A stretch of DNA of 64,000 nucleotides from Phoenix dactylifera (GCF_009389715.1 NC_052395.1:1922001-1986000); one strand, 5' to 3'; counted from the stretch's first letter, positions 33,209 to 48,231 are shown. Numbers and translations: made by a program. The notes: generated from the letters alone by a model not told the origin.

Positions 33209-34764
33209 TGATCGTCCCTAGACTCTACCACAAGTGCATGGGTCATGACAAGTAAAATAGGGCAAAAAGAGTATCGTTTCTACAAGGAGGCAATTCAAGT
33301 ACCAATTTATAAATTTTCTATATTATTTAGACGATCCAAAATTGATGTGACTGATTGCAATTTCTTAACCTGAAAAATCAAATATGAAAGGTTCCTAAGG
33401 CTTGGATTTCATCAATTGAATTCCTTCAATGAATTTAAATCTGATTGTTAATATTCTGCTAATTACAATGACTGAATCCCTTTTTTTTATGTGATATCCT
33501 CTTTCAAGGCATAACATCTATACCTATATTAATCCTATGTCTACTTTCGTTATCATAGAAATTAATATAAATTTATTATGATATGTGAAATTCTTGATTG
33601 TAGGTCACAAGGGTGTGCATTTATTTCTAAACTACACCACCAATGTTTGATAAATTCACCAACTAATATTGAACTTCAACTTTCGTTACTTCATTCAACA
33701 TCTTAAGCATGCAATTCATGGCTAGTAAATTGGAAGAATGAAAACCGAAATCATCAAATTGCAATTAATAAAAGATATTCAATACAACCATACTCAATTC
33801 ATATCAAAAATTCAATAACTACGTCCTAGCCCTAGGATAAGAAAACTAGCAAATCATAACTAATAAATCAATCCAATTATTTCTCAAACATAAATTTGCA
33901 TTCAACATTCTTAATAACAATTCAGTAAATAAAAAAAATAAAAAAATATATATAAGAGAAAGGAAAAGAACTCTATATTTGCAAAAATCCTCCGTTCCGT
34001 TCTTTCTCCTACAATTCCAGTTTTTTTTCCTCTCGAAATTTCTAGCTTTTCCTCCTCTCGGAATTTCAGATTCTCTACGTTTCTTTTTTTTTATCTGCTT
34101 GTTCTCCTCTTCGTATATGCTGGCCCCCCTCCTCTTCTCGGAATTTCCTTTTTTTTGAATTTTAAAACAGATTTCCTCCCTATCCGCTAGCTGAAATCCG
34201 GAATTCTAGGCTGATTTTTAGACTCGACTCCCAGCTGGATTTAGAGCACCAAAATGATATACTTTGGAGTTGTACCCTTCACAAAAGTTTTAGATCTCAT
34301 TCTCAGCTTTCCAACGCACCTGGGTTTGCATTATTCTGACTTATATAACACTAGATACAAGCTGAAAACCGAAATAGGATTTGGGCCGCAGTAAAATTCT
34401 GGACAGATTCGGACTTCTCCGTTTCGGCTAAGTTTTGGACTTCAAAACAGCAGAACTTGGTTTTGTGATCTTCATAAAAGTTTTAGATCTATGTCTTATC
34501 TTTCCAAAAAGCTAAACAACATATGAAATGGAGGTTTGTAGCTCTAGTTAGAATCCAAAAACCGAACAGTATTATGTGTTGACTAGACCAGCCCAATTTC
34601 AACCGAATTCAATAATTAAACACCTGCAAAATACCAAGAATTTTCAAGAATTAAATAAATGTAAAAGATACCTAAATTCTAGACAAATGAGCTAAGATCA
34701 TACAAAACACTCTAAAACAAAATAATTAAGACTAAGAAAGTGTGTAAAATAAATTTCCACATCA
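33209..34764 (-). repeat. Outer Athila-like 3' LTR
   Basis: Pairs with 53335-54890. On the minus strand it begins TGATGTGG and ends GACGATCA. The body contains TTTTCCTCCTCTCGGAATTTC-like T/C-rich stretches and ACAAAAGTTTTAGATCT repeated twice. Confidence 0.88.
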
Positions 34765-36060
34765 AATACCCCCAAACTTGAATGTTTGCTTGTCCTCAAG
34801 CAAAAGAAAAATCATAAAAACAAAGGACAATAACCATAGTCAGGCTCAACTCATCCCACCCAAAGGACCTATCATGCAAACATCAAATCTTCAACTTAGT
34901 ACATAAACAATAGCAAATAAAGGAAAACTAAGCATACTCACATTCTCTAGATCAAATATCCATATATTCCAAACTCAATCATATTTATCATGCGACCAAC
35001 ACAATTGAATCATGTAACAACTCAACCTGCAATCACCCCTTCTCACTACTACAAACAAGGTAGCAAACTAGAGAGTTTTTTTTTTCACCAATTATTCTTT
35101 GTCTTTAAGTTGTCACTTGCATTTTGACGTGAATACAAGCATTTGTGATGGATGCACCCGGTTACTCAACAAGTCACACACTTAAAGTGCTTTTGCATGC
35201 TCATATTTCAAGTTGCCGTTTGACGTAAAAGTAAACATTGGTGATGAATACCCCTAGTTACTAAGCAACTCAAAACATTGGCGTAGATAGAACTTCGTAC
35301 ACATTTATTTATTCGACTGTCTAATCATTATCACTCTATTTACTTAAACTCTGTTTAGGACTAGTTCAAAGGGGATAATCACAAGAAAAGCATCACACTC
35401 ATCTTTTATGCATAATCATATAACTCATACAACTTTGCAAGGAAAGATGTACTTCAATAATCCCAAAGAAAAACAAATATGCTTACTCTTGCTTTATAAG
35501 ATATTGCCTATCCTAAATCAAAATTCAATGCTTAAACATAATAAAGAACCCCAAAGTGTAATGATGATCCTAGATAAGTCTCACACAAGTGCAAATGCAT
35601 GTTCATTTCTCCTAATCTTTCACATAAAAATTTGGTTTGGAAGACATGGGTATGATCACCAATTAACTTGCATGAAAGTGAACAAACCAGAATTTCGAAA
35701 AAAATTTCTTTCTCAAACAAACATAACCTGCACCAGCATTCAGCATAATCAAATATCCACTTCCCCAAACTTAATTTTCACATTGTCCTCAATGTGAAAG
35801 CAAAGAAAAATGGAAGACTAATACTCCTCTTTTAGCAAGGCTGAACACAATGAATGTCCGATTGAATTGAACATGAACTAGCTTCTTGCTTAATTTTTCC
35901 AAACCTACACAACACAATCAAAAAGAAATGGGTCACAACAATAATTATTCAAAGACTTAATAAAAACAATAATTAAAACATATAACAAAAGACAAAGAAA
36001 GGATTTTTTTTTGTGTGTGTGGTTGGGTTGCCTCCCAAGAAGCGCTAGTTTACAGTCATC
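34765..36060 (-). other. Outer Athila-like element: non-coding region between integrase and 3' LTR
   Basis: AT-rich DNA about 1.3 kb long, ending at the polypurine tract. No envelope-like frame was recognised here. Confidence 0.6.
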
Positions 36061-36078
36061 AGCTTGACTTCCACACCA

Positions 36079-38213
36079 TCAACCATAGGTAGGATTCTTC
36101 AAAGAGTAAATCACTCCTTTAGGAACCACATTACTAGCAAGATAAGGCTTCAAACGCTGCCCATTAACCTTGAATGCACCAGTGACCTCACTACGCACCT
36201 CAACAACACCATATGGATACACTTTTGTTACCGTGAATGGGCCAGACCACCTAGAACGAAGCTTGCCTGGAAATAACTTAAGTCTTGAGTTGAAGAGTAA
36301 CACTTGCTGGCCAATTTCGAAGTTTCTAATCTGAAGATGTTTGTCATGCCAATGCTTTGTCTTTTTCTTGTAAATCCGAGTATTTTCATAAGCATCCAAC
36401 CTAAACTCCTCCAACTCACTCAACTGTAACAATCTCTTTTCTCCCGCAGCTTTCAAATCCATGTTCAACTCCTTGATTGCCCAATAGGCCCTGTGTTCCA
36501 ATTCTACTAGTAAGTGACAAGACTTTCCAAAGACAAGTCTGTAAGGAGACATACCCAAAGGTGTCTTGAAAGCTGTCCTATAGGCCCAAAGTGTATCATC
36601 TAACTTATTCGCCCAATCCTTTCTTGAACTGCTCACAGTTTTTTTCCAAAATTTGCTTCAATTCTCTATTTGCAAGTTCCACTTGCCCATTTGTTTGGAA
36701 ATGATAGGCAAGTGCCACCTTATGAGTAACCCCATATTTCTTCAACAAAGCCTCAAATGACCGATTACAAAAATGGAAGCCTTCATCACTAATAATAGCT
36801 CTCGGCACACTAAATCTTGAAAAAATATTTTTCTTCACAAATCTCATCACCACCCGAGAGTCATTAGTCTGAGTTGCAGTAGCTTCAACCCATTTAGACA
36901 CATAATCCACTGCTACCAGAATGTACTGATTGTTAAAGGAAGAAGGAAATGGGCCCATGAAATCAATTCCCCATAAATCAAACAGTTCAACCTCCAGGAT
37001 ATTGGTCAAGGGCATCTCATTCTTTTTTGAAATGTTGCCAACCCTCTAACATCTATCACACATGCTCACATATTGTCTAGTATCTTGATACATGGTCGGC
37101 CAGTAAAAACCAGACTGCCATACCTTTGCAACTGTCTTAGAGGTACTAAAATGTCCACCACACTCCAAGGAATGGCAATGGTCAAGTATATCCTGCATCT
37201 CATCTTGGGGCACACATCTTCGAATCATCCCATCTGCATAGTGTTTATAGAGTAGCGGTTCTTCCCAAAAATAATGCTTCACATCCTACAAAAACTTTTT
37301 CTTCTGATGATAGCTCAAATCAGGAGGAACAATGCCACTCACCAAATAGTTCCCAAATCAGCATACCAGGGGATGATTGAAACTGCCAACAACTGCTCAT
37401 CTGGAAAGCTTTCATTAATGGGCACCTCATCTGCTCTTGACTGCCCCTCTAATCTAGACAAGTGATCTGCCACCACATTCTCCATGCCTCTCTTGTCTCG
37501 AATCTCAAGATCAAATTCTTGAAGCAACAGCACCCACCGAATCAAGCGCGGTTTGGCATCTTTCTTTTTCAGCAAGTACTTGATTGATGAATGGTCTATA
37601 TATACGATCACCTTGGAACCTACAAAACAAGATCGAAACTTGTCAAAAGCAAACATAACAGCAAGCAATTCTTTTTCAATAGTTGCATAATTCAACTGTG
37701 CATTATTTAAAACTCTACTAGCATAATATATAACATGCAACTTTCTATCTTTTCTCTGGCCGAGAACAGCGCCCAAAGCGAAATCACTAGCATCACACAT
37801 TAGCTCAAAAGGCAAACTCCAATCTGAGGCTGCCATAATTGGTGCTGACACCAACTCTTGCTTCAACCTGTTAAAAGCATTCAAATAGTCCTTATCAAAA
37901 TTAAACACAACATCCTTATTCAACAGATTACAAAGAGGTTTACAAATTTTAGAGAAATCCTTAATAAAACGCCAGTAAAATCCTGTGTGACCAAGAAAAC
38001 TTCTAACTCCCTTAACATTTGTAGGTGGTGGCAATTTTGCAATAATTTCTATTTTTGCTCGGTCCACTTCAAGGCCTCTTGCTGAAATTTTGTGGCCTAA
38101 AACAATATCTTCCTGCACCATAAAATGACATTTCTCCCAATTCAAGATCAAATTGGTCTCCTCATAGCGCTGCAAAACTCGAGACAAGTTATCTAAATAA
38201 CTATCAAAAGAAG
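36079..38213 (-). other. Outer Athila-like pol remnant: reverse-transcriptase end, RNase H, integrase (fossil)
   Basis: Reading right to left, [19 protein letters not shown] and [16 protein letters not shown] mark the reverse-transcriptase end. [13 protein letters not shown] and [14 protein letters not shown] mark RNase [31 protein letters not shown] and [12 protein letters not shown] mark the integrase core. The tail has [12 protein letters not shown]. The right edge is the inner Athila insertion at 38214. Confidence 0.88.
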
Positions 38214-40003
38214 TGTTCGTCCTTTCCTGTCTAACTAAAAATATGCTAGACAGATCGTTGTTAGAACCGACGAACAAAGTTAAATTTAAATTTCTACTCT
38301 TACCTGTTCTACTCGAAGGATAGCGGTTGTAAGAGGTCGATCCACAGGGAGGCGATTGGAGTTGCATAAAAATTAGAACGTTCACTCGGATTCAAAATCG
38401 ATTTTTGAATGATTAAAGAAAAACATTATTTTGAGGATGTTGATGGATTCTCTAGTCTACCGGAGAATGTTTTTTTAATTGAAATTAACTAAAAGATAGG
38501 TATTTAAATTCGAAAAGCATTTATATATTTAACTAATCAAAGAAAAGCTTTAGCATAAATTAAAATGGATGAAAACAAGAAGATTGAAGTGAACACAATT
38601 TGCATAAAGGAAGATTTAATGTATTGCATAAAAAGAACAATTAAAAGATTTCATAAAAAGAAAACAGAAATTAACTTGAATTTAGAACGGGGATTGCATG
38701 AAAGAAAATTGATGGATTTCATAAAACGAAAAACTGATTACAAATAAAAATGGAGATTAGAGGCCTAATACTCCTTCTACTTTGCAAATAAAACAAAAAA
38801 AAGAAAAACAAATCTCTTCTCTCTCTCTCTCCAAAAGAAACAGAGCTCCCCTGTTCTTGGACAAAAACCAGCCGAGCTCCCTTCTTCTTCTTTTGGCCAC
38901 CCTATTTATAGGCTGAGGATGCTTGGGATTCCGGGATCGCTCGCGGAAGGAAGGAGGCGCGATCCATGGAGCTCGGGCGCGGGATGATTCACGGCTGATG
39001 CTTGGATCCCGGAACCGTTGCTGGAGGAGGACGCTGCTGTGAGCGGCTGGGACGTTGGCGTTGAATGCCGACGGCTGGAATGGAGGAGACGCGGGCTGAG
39101 GCGCAACGCATGGGCCGGCTGCAAGGCGGGGATGACGCGGACGTTGAGAGTTGGTGCTCGAAATCATTTGGAGGCTGCCGCGGGATCTTGGGAAGACACC
39201 ATTCACGGACGCGTGATGCTGGGAGCTTGAATCCGTGGAGGGGGTGATTCACAGGCTGCTGGCAGTGGGATTGCTTGGATGCTGTGAGGAGGTGATGACC
39301 CGTGGGCTGGTCGCTAGGATTCCGGGATGAAAGCGGAAGGGAGGAGACGCGCATGGGATTTGGGGAGAATCACGGGCGACTGAAGCGGCTTCTTGAAGGC
39401 CTGCGGGATCGCCGGAAGGAGTGCTTCACGGATGGAAGAAGATCCATCTTCTTCTTTGGCTCTCGGACGGATACGGGATCCGTGATGAACGCGGACGGCG
39501 CTTGGTTTATTCTTTTTTTTTCTCCCTTGCGCGGATGAAGCTGGGTGCGGTGACGACTGGCAGCGATCGTGGAAGGAGGGAGGAGCCGGGAGCTTTGTGA
39601 TGCGTGCGGATGGCTGGGAGGATATGGGAGACATCAAGTTCCATCCGATTAGTCATATAGTATGATATGAAATTTTGCTTGTAGACGGACGGGTCATCTA
39701 TTCTGGCTGGAGGTCAAGTGCAATTGGGTCACCCAGCACCTTATGGCAAATTTAGCTTTTCCCAAAATTATTTTCCAAAGGCTCAAAAGAAATGGAGCCG
39801 ATTCGGACCCGAACCCGACTCGGACCCGAACCCGACTCGGACCCGATTTGAAGTCAAATTTGTACTCAATGTGCATTTTATCTCTAATTTATACTAATCT
39901 ATGTTAAACCCAAATATAATATTAATCTAGTGAATTTATCATTATTAGTTAGCAATAATACTAATTTTAGTAACATGTAGGTCGCACTTTTGTGCTCTCA
40001 TCA
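38214..40003 (-). repeat. Inner Athila-like 3' LTR
   Basis: Near-identical to 48232-50016. TATA-like CTATAAATAG on the minus strand lies at about 38902-38911. The GC-rich part (38900-39640) gives several open frames in both LTRs that carry no protein signature. Confidence 0.9.
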
Positions 40004-41439
40004 CACCCCCCAACTAGCTTATTGCTAGTCTCTAGCAATTCAGTGCGAAAATGATAAAATGAGAGAGCAAAAGTGTTATTTATTATATAAATATCCTAAG
40101 ATAAATACTCACTTTCGTAGAGCATTACGATTGCACTTAGCATGTGCAACAAGCCGTTAAACCCCTAGGTTACCCTAGCGGACGAGTGTTGTCTCGTGAG
40201 GTTTGCAGTGAAGTTACCCACAAACTTCATCAGTCAGGAATTTCCAAATTTTAACTCGAAATTTGAACAAGTATTACTGTATGAAACTAGAATTGCAAGG
40301 ACAATAGAGACTTGTTGTTATCATATTTAAACAGACTCTAACTCAAGTTTCATTACACCCCATCTATCTGCTAACAAGTCAAGAATGTAGTGAGGTGCAA
40401 GATAGTATTATATAAATGAGTGGCTTTCACTTACTTCCAACATGATCATTCCAATTTTCAAGACTTTCTAGAGTTAAATAGTAATGAACACCCCGGATTT
40501 ATTTATTCTTTTTTTTTCAGACTGAATGCTAAGAAGAATGACTTGTGCAATATCTAGCCTTATTAAGCTTTCTAGCTAACCCATGTAGCGAGTGTTAGGC
40601 CAATGACTCCCGATCCAGATGGCTCAGGGCACTAGGTGTAGAGACACCCTAACAGGCTTAATAACTCAAGTTAACTAGGCTTCAAGGCCAAATTAGTCAC
40701 TCATAGTTTAATCTCAATGTCCTCACCTTTTTACGCGAACACTCGCTGCTTGCCAGGCAGGAGGCCCGGTTACTCAGTGAGAAGACTTAAATTAAACTCA
40801 TTATTTTATTTTATTTTATCTCCTTTTTTTTTTCTTTTTTTTCTTTTTTTTGGTTAGGCTAGGGTGTTCATCACACATATAACTCTAAATTATCCCAAAA
40901 ATTAAAAGTATTCATATTAGTCGTAAGTTTACATACCCCACTATTCATGTGCTTACGTGTAGGTGCTAACTCATCTTGTATCATGTTAGCAGAAGATAGG
41001 TGGGATGAAAACTTAAGCTAGAACTGCTATCATATTTCTTAACTCAAAGCTATTGTCAGAGCAATTCCTAGTTTGTACAGCCAAAAAGATTAGAGTTTCA
41101 GTTAAAAATTTGAAATCCCCTCTTTTTTTATTATTTTTTGAAATTTTAATAATTTTTTTTAATTTTTTTTTAATTGCATAAAAAATCAAAAATATTCTCT
41201 CCCTTTTTTTTTGAAGAAAAATCAAAAATATTCTCACCCCCATACCTAAATCTAACATTGTCCTCAATGTTAAAGAAAATTTAAAGCAGTAAGAGGACAG
41301 AGGAGAAGGTACCTGATATGGGCGGGTAAATTGGGGGCAAAATACCCCCAAACCTGCATTTTTTTTTTTGAGAATATTTACATGTTGGGTTGCCTCCCAA
41401 GAGCGCTAAGTTTTATGTCTTCAGCCAGACAATTTTAAT
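40004..41439 (-). other. Inner Athila-like element: non-coding region between integrase and 3' LTR
   Basis: About 1.4 kb of AT-rich DNA with T-rich runs near 40820-40855 and 41120-41215. No envelope-like frame was recognised. Confidence 0.6.
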
Positions 41440-44128
41440 TCATTCATGATAAACAGGGTCGGTCAGAAGTGTCTCCTCAACTTCTGGACTCAGATACTCA
41501 AGGTATGGTTTTAAACGATGTCCATTGACTTGAAAGGACCTACCATCCTTGGTATTGCATATTACTACTGCACCATGCGGGTGCACTTTCTCTACTGTGT
41601 ATGGGCCAGTCCAGCGAGATTTAAGTTTTCCAGGGAATAGATGTAATCGAGAATCATATAGAAGGACTTTTTGTCCTTGGTGAAATTCCTTACGAATGAT
41701 CATTTTATCATGCATGATCTTCATGCGATCTTTGTACTTCTTGGCACACTCGTAAGCATCGTTTCTAATTTCTTCAAGCTCATCGAGTTGAAGCTTCCTA
41801 TGTTCTCCTGCTTTGTCAAGATCGAAATTTAAATGTTTAATAGCCCAATAGGCCTTGTGCTCTAACTCAATAGGTAAATGGCAGGCCTTGCCATAGACAG
41901 TTCTATATGGAGACATTCAATTGGTGTTTTGTAAGCCGTCCGATATGCCCACAATGCATCTGTTAACCTAAGGGACCAATCCTTTCGAGATGGATTGACA
42001 GTTTTTTCAAGGATGGTCTTGATTTCTCTGTTGGAAATCTCAACTTGTCCACTTGTTTGTGGATGATATGGTGTACTGACCTTGTGATTAATGTTGTACT
42101 TTCTCATAAGGGCTTTAAAGATTTTATTACAAAAATGTTTCCCCCCATCACTAATGATAGCACGAGGGGTGCCAAAACGAGCAAAGATAGATTCTTTAAG
42201 GAACTTGATCACCACTTTGTGATCATTGGTCTTACACGCGATAGCCTCAATCCATTTTGATACATAGTCAACTGCCACAAGAATGTACTGATGCCCAAAC
42301 GACATAGGAAAAGGACCCATAAAATCAATACCCCAAACATCGAAATTTCTATAATTAAGATAGGGTTCAGGGGCATCTCATTCTTTCTCGAAAGTTTTCC
42401 TAATCGTTGACATCGATCGCAAGATTTACAATAGTCATGCGCATCTCGAAAAAGTGTGGGCCAATAAAATCCGCACTGCAAACTTTTGCAGCAGTTTTCT
42501 TCCCACTGAAATGACCACCACAAGCATGGTCATGACAAAAGAAAAGGACATTCCTTTGATCGTGTTCAGGGATGCATCGTCTAATGATTTGATCAGGACA
42601 GTATTTGAACAAGTATGGTTCATCCCAAAAATACCACTTCACACGAGCTAGGAAGCGAAATTGTTCCTGTTTGGTCCAAGAGCTGGGCATTTGTTCAGTA
42701 ACAAGGTAGTTGACTATGTCAGCATACCATGGAACATTGGTGTGGGAAATCATCATTAGTTGTTCATCCGGAAAAGTTTCGGATATAGGTAAGGATTCCG
42801 CAGATGACTCAACAATCAGTCTGGACAAGTGGTCAGCTACTACATTTTCAGATCCTTTTTTATCTCGAATTTCGAGATCAAATTCCTGGAGCAATAGGAT
42901 CCAACGAATGAGCCTCGCCTTAGCATCCTTCTTTGTGAGAAGGTACTTAAGGGCGGCATGATCAGAATAAATAAGGACCTTGGATCCTATTAGATAGGGA
43001 CGAAATTTGTCTAGAGCAAAGACAACAGCCAACAACTCTTTTTCAGTGGTAGAATAGTTAAGTTGGGCATCATTCAGAGTTTTGCTTGCATAGTGAATCA
43101 CGTGGGGAAGCTTCCCCACTCGCTGACCTAGGACGGCACCTATTGCATAATCGGATGCATCACACATGATTTCAAATGGCAGACTCCAATCGGGGACCTT
43201 ATGATGGGTGCTGAGGTTAGTTCAGACTTTAGTCTTTCGAAAGCAGTTATACAAATTGGCGAAAAATTAAAAGTAGCATCTTTCGCCAACAAATCGCATA
43301 AGGGTTTCGACAATTTACTGAAATCCTTGATAAAGCGACGGTAAAACCCGCATGCCCTAAAAAGGATCTGACTTCCTAACAGTCTTAGGAGGTGGCAATT
43401 TAGCAATTAATTCTACTTTGGCCTTATCCACCTCAATTCCTCTTTGTGACACAATGTGTCCCAAAACAATACCTGATTGGACCATAAAATGACATTTTTT
43501 CCCAGTTAAGAACTAAATTTTTCTCTTTACATCGTTCTACAACAAGGGTCAAGTGATGCAAACATTCATTAAAGTTAGATCCGAATACAGAAAAGTCATC
43601 CATAAAAACTTCTAAAAATTTCTCCACCATGTCGGAGAAAATACTCATCATACACCGCTGGAATGTAGCCGGTGCATTACATAACCCAAAGGCATGCGAC
43701 GATAGGCAAAAGTACGCGTAAGGACAGGTGAATGTGGTTTTCTCTTGATCCTCACGTGCAATTGGTACTTGGTTATATCCAGAATAACCATCAAGAAAAC
43801 AGTAATGAGAGTGGCCAGCTAGACGTTCTAACATTTGATCAATGAAGGATAGTGGGAAGTGGTCTTTCCTAGTCATGGCGTTAAGCTTCCTATATTCGAT
43901 GCATACTCGCCATCCCGTTTGGACTCGAGTAGGGACTAACTCATTGTGATCATTTTTCACCACAGTGATGCCAGACTTTTTAGGTACGACTTGAACTGGG
44001 CTTACCCACTGACTATCAGAAATAGGATATATAATCCCTGCATCTAACAGCTTGATGACCTCGGCTCGAACTACGTCCTTCATGATTGGATTAAGTCGCC
44101 CTTTGTGGTTCTCTAGAGATTTTTGCAT
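41440..44128 (-). other. Inner Athila-like pol region (fossil)
   Basis: Reverse transcriptase shows WVSPVQVVPKKSGITVV, HFPLSFIDQMLERLAGHSHY and FMDDFSVFGSNFNECLHHL. RNase H shows [15 protein letters not shown] and [17 protein letters not shown]. Integrase shows [20 protein letters not shown] and [14 protein letters not shown], ending in [14 protein letters not shown]. These are Athila-type signatures. Confidence 0.9.
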
Positions 44129-44481
44129 CTTCTTCTAGATGGATTTTATGTTGGACCACAGAAAGGACTAATCCCCTTAATATCAGCTATAGACCAGCCG
44201 ATCGCTTCTTGATTTTCTGAAGGATATTTAACAACTTCTCTTCCTGTTCTTCAGTTAAATTTGATGCAATAATAACAGGTAAGGTGTTGTTGTCCCTAGA
44301 AATGCATATTTTAAGTTTTCAGGCAGATCTTTAAGTTCGAGCTGGGGAGGTTTGACACTTGAAGGTACTAGCTGGGATTCAAGTATAGGTAATGATTCGA
44401 ATTTAGTAGCCCATCTGCTAGTATCCATTACAGGAATAGAATCTAGTAATGCCATTAACCTCCTGATTCGACTCTCCTTCC

Positions 44482-46993
44482 TCACAATCTTGACTGAATT
44501 GGGCCAAAACATCTTTCTAGTGGATCAGAATAACTTGATTCTCGAAGGACTTGCTGATTAATGTTTTCAATCATGTGAATTTCTTCTAAATCGTCCATCT
44601 CAGATGGTTGATTACTACTGTGAAAGACATTGAGTTGGACGGTCAAGTTTCCAAATGCTAAGGTCATTATCCCATTTCGGCAACTGATCACAGCATTTGA
44701 AGTGGCCAAAAATGGTCTACCAAGGATTACCGGGATGTGACTACCTGGGTTTTTCACTGGTTCAGTTTCGAGGACTACAAAAATCCACAGGGTAGTAAAA
44801 TTCATTAACTTTTACAATCACATCCTCCACAATTCCTTTGGGATACTTCACAGTCCTATCTGCTAATGACAAAGTAATGTTTGTGGGCTTTAATTCCCCC
44901 AAATCTAGTTCGGTGTAGACAGAATAGGGTAATAGGTTTACACTTGCTCCTAAGTCTAATAGGGCTCTTCGAATGATGGTTTTCTCCTATTTTAATTTCA
45001 ATAATGGGGCAACCAGGGGTCCTTGTATTTTGGGGCAATCTGTTGTTGAATAAGAGGATGAGGCTTGTGCCGCCATCACAGCTTGCCTAGGAATACTGGT
45101 TTTCCTTTTCACCGTGGTCAAGTCTTTTAAGAATTTTGTATAGGAGGGGATCTGTTTGATTGCATCTAGGAAGGGTAAATTTATTTGAACATTTTTAAGA
45201 CCTCCATGATTTCATCGTACTGAGATTTTTTCTTTGAGTCTTGAAGTCTACTAGGAAAGGGAGCCTTGGGTGTGTATATCTCTATTGGTTTCTCCTCTAT
45301 TCCTTGTGTTTCTGTTCTTGTGCCTTTTTCTGAGTGGGATTCGGTTCATGCTTTTCTTCTTTTTCTTGTATAGGAAGTTGAACCTTGTTGTCCACTTGCT
45401 TGCCAGACCGTAAAGTGGTAATTGGTCTGGACTTCATGGGTAGGATTTCCATTAGAATCAATCTGAAACTGGCCTCTCGGCCCTTGATTCTGTTGTCTAC
45501 TAGGGTTAGGTACTGGCTGACTGGGCAATTCACCTCTCTTCCTATCCCCTAGAGAGTTAGCTATTTGGCTCAGACTAACCTCAAGTTTTGCAATTGCTTG
45601 CGCATGGAATTGATTAGTCCTGGGTTTGAGCTATGTTGGTCTGTTGTTGCTGTTGGATGAAGTCTTGTTGCTGCTTCATCATGTTAGCCATCATGGCTTC
45701 TAATGATGTAGTTTGCTGAGGGATAGGGGCACTATAAGTAGGAATAGGTGGAGCCAATGATTGGTTTATTTGTGATGGGACCTATCCTAAGAAAATTCTT
45801 CTGAAAACCTGGTGGACCACCTTGATGCTGAATAAGTTCATTTTGCTTGTATGAAAAATTTGGGTGGAACCCTATTATCAGGGTGGTAGACTGGGCTGAA
45901 TGAATTGGGAGTGGGCTTCCTTGAAGGCACTATATGAGTTAAGAGCATTTGCCTGTTCAGCCTTAATGTTGGGTAACTAGGACAACACTCCACTAGATGC
46001 TCAGAACTATTACACAAGATACATAAATTATGTGACTCGTGATCCACTTTCATGATAAGATTTAAACTCTTTATATGAAACTCGGACTAGTGGAAACAGT
46101 GAAAGCATCAAACTTTTTGCTTAAGTTGTTCATTCCAGTCACCAGATTGGACATGACATTTTTTAGTTCTGGGGTCTGCTTTCATTTCATAATTACCCGG
46201 TTTTCTAGACCCCGAACTCATCTATATTTGTTTCCTCACCATAGCTACTCCAATTTTGGGCGTTTTCAGCTAAGTCAACAAGAAATTCATAGGCTTGATC
46301 CGGGGTTTGGTTCATGAACCTACCCTTGTGCATGGACTCAATCATGTTTCTATGTGCTGGAGGTAGTCCTTTATAAAAGAAGTGGACCAGATCAGCCTTA
46401 TCAAGCCCATGGTGTGGGCATTTGACCAAACAAGTCATGGAATCTTTCCCAAGTTGGGAAAATTCCTCCTCAGATTTTCCTCTAAAAGTTCTTATGGCAT
46501 CCTTAATTTTTTCAGTTTTTACCATGGGATAGAACTTAGCCATGAACTTCCTAGATAGTTGTTCCCATGATGTGATGGAATTTGAAGCAAGGGAATACAG
46601 CCATGCAGCAGCACGATCCTCTAAAGTCATGGGAAATAACCTTAATTTAATACCCTCTTCATCTAAATTTTGATTTCTAAACGTTTGACAGATTGTCAAA
46701 AATTTGTTTAGATGAATGTAGGGTTGTTCACTCTCGGAACCCATGAAACTTGGGTAAACATGTTTATTGTTGCAGCCCGAATCTCGAATTGGGCTGCATT
46801 ATTAATTGGTAAAACTATGGCAAGTAGGGGACCTAGCGGATGCGGGTGCAAACAATTCATTTAGGGTTCTAATATGTTCACCCATTGTAGAGATCGACGG
46901 TTGGTTTACAGTTCGCAGGTTGTGATGAAAAGTTCTTTCAATCTCAGGATCAAATGGGGTTAACTTATCCCTTAATGACCTTCTACCATGCAT
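44482..46993 (-). other. Inner Athila-like gag and protease region (fossil)
   Basis: The gag block at 46205-46744 has LRLFPMTLEDRAAAWLYSL and the FYPMVKTEKIKDAIRTFRG region typical of Gypsy gag. A zinc-knuckle-like CILCNSSEHLVECCP lies near 45990. The protease-type block at 44482-44805 has HIPVILGRPFLATSNAVI. Confidence 0.85.
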
Positions 46994-47579
46994 ACATTTT
47001 CCACAAACTTAATTAGATTTGACTCCTACAATGAACGAAATCCTAAAAGAAGAGAAGGGCTAGACACAGATGACCACAACCAACACCACACAACAATTTG
47101 ACCCTATTAGTCTTAGAACTAAGTGAGGTTTAGTAGCTTCTTAAATCTAGTTGCACAGAGATGTATCAGGTTAAAAAGTTCCTGAAATTCTCTCCTAGAT
47201 TAGACAGCTCCTAATCTCCCTTTCAGATTAAGCTTGAAGCTTACCAGTTAAGCAAATCCAGTAATCAGTGACCAGAAAAGTCCCGGGGTGTGTGGTGGTG
47301 CCAGAAGGATACACCGATACCACAATATCCGTAACAGTTCTCACTGTTGTAAACTTTCCTAGACATCACCAATTACTAATCCTCACTGGAGTGGCTTTCA
47401 GCCGCTTCTTTCCAAGAGCCTAATTGAGCTCGAAAACCCTAAGGCCAATGTCTAATTTGATTTTAATTTAATTTGGCTTAGGATAAGTATGCAAGGTGGT
47501 GATTTTTGGGCTAAGGACAGGTAATGACTTCCCGACCTTATCTTTTTAATGGGTTTTGCCTTTAAAATTATTTTATGCA

Positions 47580-48130
47580 AATGCTTAATACTAAAATGCA
47601 GCAATAATCAATGTTTTTTTTTTTTAAAGTTTATGCATGTCATTAGGTTGTATTGATTAAATGAGCAAGCAATTTTTTTTCACTTTACTTTTTTTAAAAT
47701 TTTTTTTTTAAAATTTTTTTTAGCAATAACTTGAATGTAAACAAACACATCCTTATGCGTCAGTTAATCTCCGAATGCCCGTTGAATAAGCTCTGGAGAT
47801 TACTCCGTGAGGAGCCCCAATAAAGGTTATGATAACCTCGGGAATTGCACCTTATCAATTACTAGCAAATATAGATTTTTTTTAATAATTTTTTATTTTA
47901 TTTTATTTTTTTTGAATTTTTTTAAAATTTAAATTTCAAATTTCGAATTTCAGAATTCAAATTTTGAATTTAAATTTTTGAATTTTTTATTTTTTTTAAA
48001 CTTTTTTTTTTCAAATTTTTTTACTTTTTTTTAGAAAACTTTAATTTCGAATTTCAAATTTCAAAATTTAATAACTACGAAATTACTAACTGAAAATAAT
48101 CAAAATAAGGAAATTAATAAAAATAAAAAC
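47580..48130. repeat. Low-complexity T/A-rich leader of the inner Athila-like element
   Basis: T-rich and A-rich runs with repeated AAATTTCGAATTTC and AATTTGAATTT words between the gag region and the primer-binding site. Confidence 0.7.
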
Positions 48131-48231
48131 TTACTACCGGAGTGCGTTCACTCCGGGTATCTAAAATTTGATTTGATCTTCGTGATCGTTCTTGCTTCTC
48201 GATTTGCTCCCCGGCAACGGCGCCAAAATTC

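Noticed and set aside
38757-39637. GC-rich open frames rich in Pro, Ser and Arg; duplicated at 48776-49686
   Set aside because: Same sequence in both LTRs of the inner Athila-like element. Non-coding LTR DNA.
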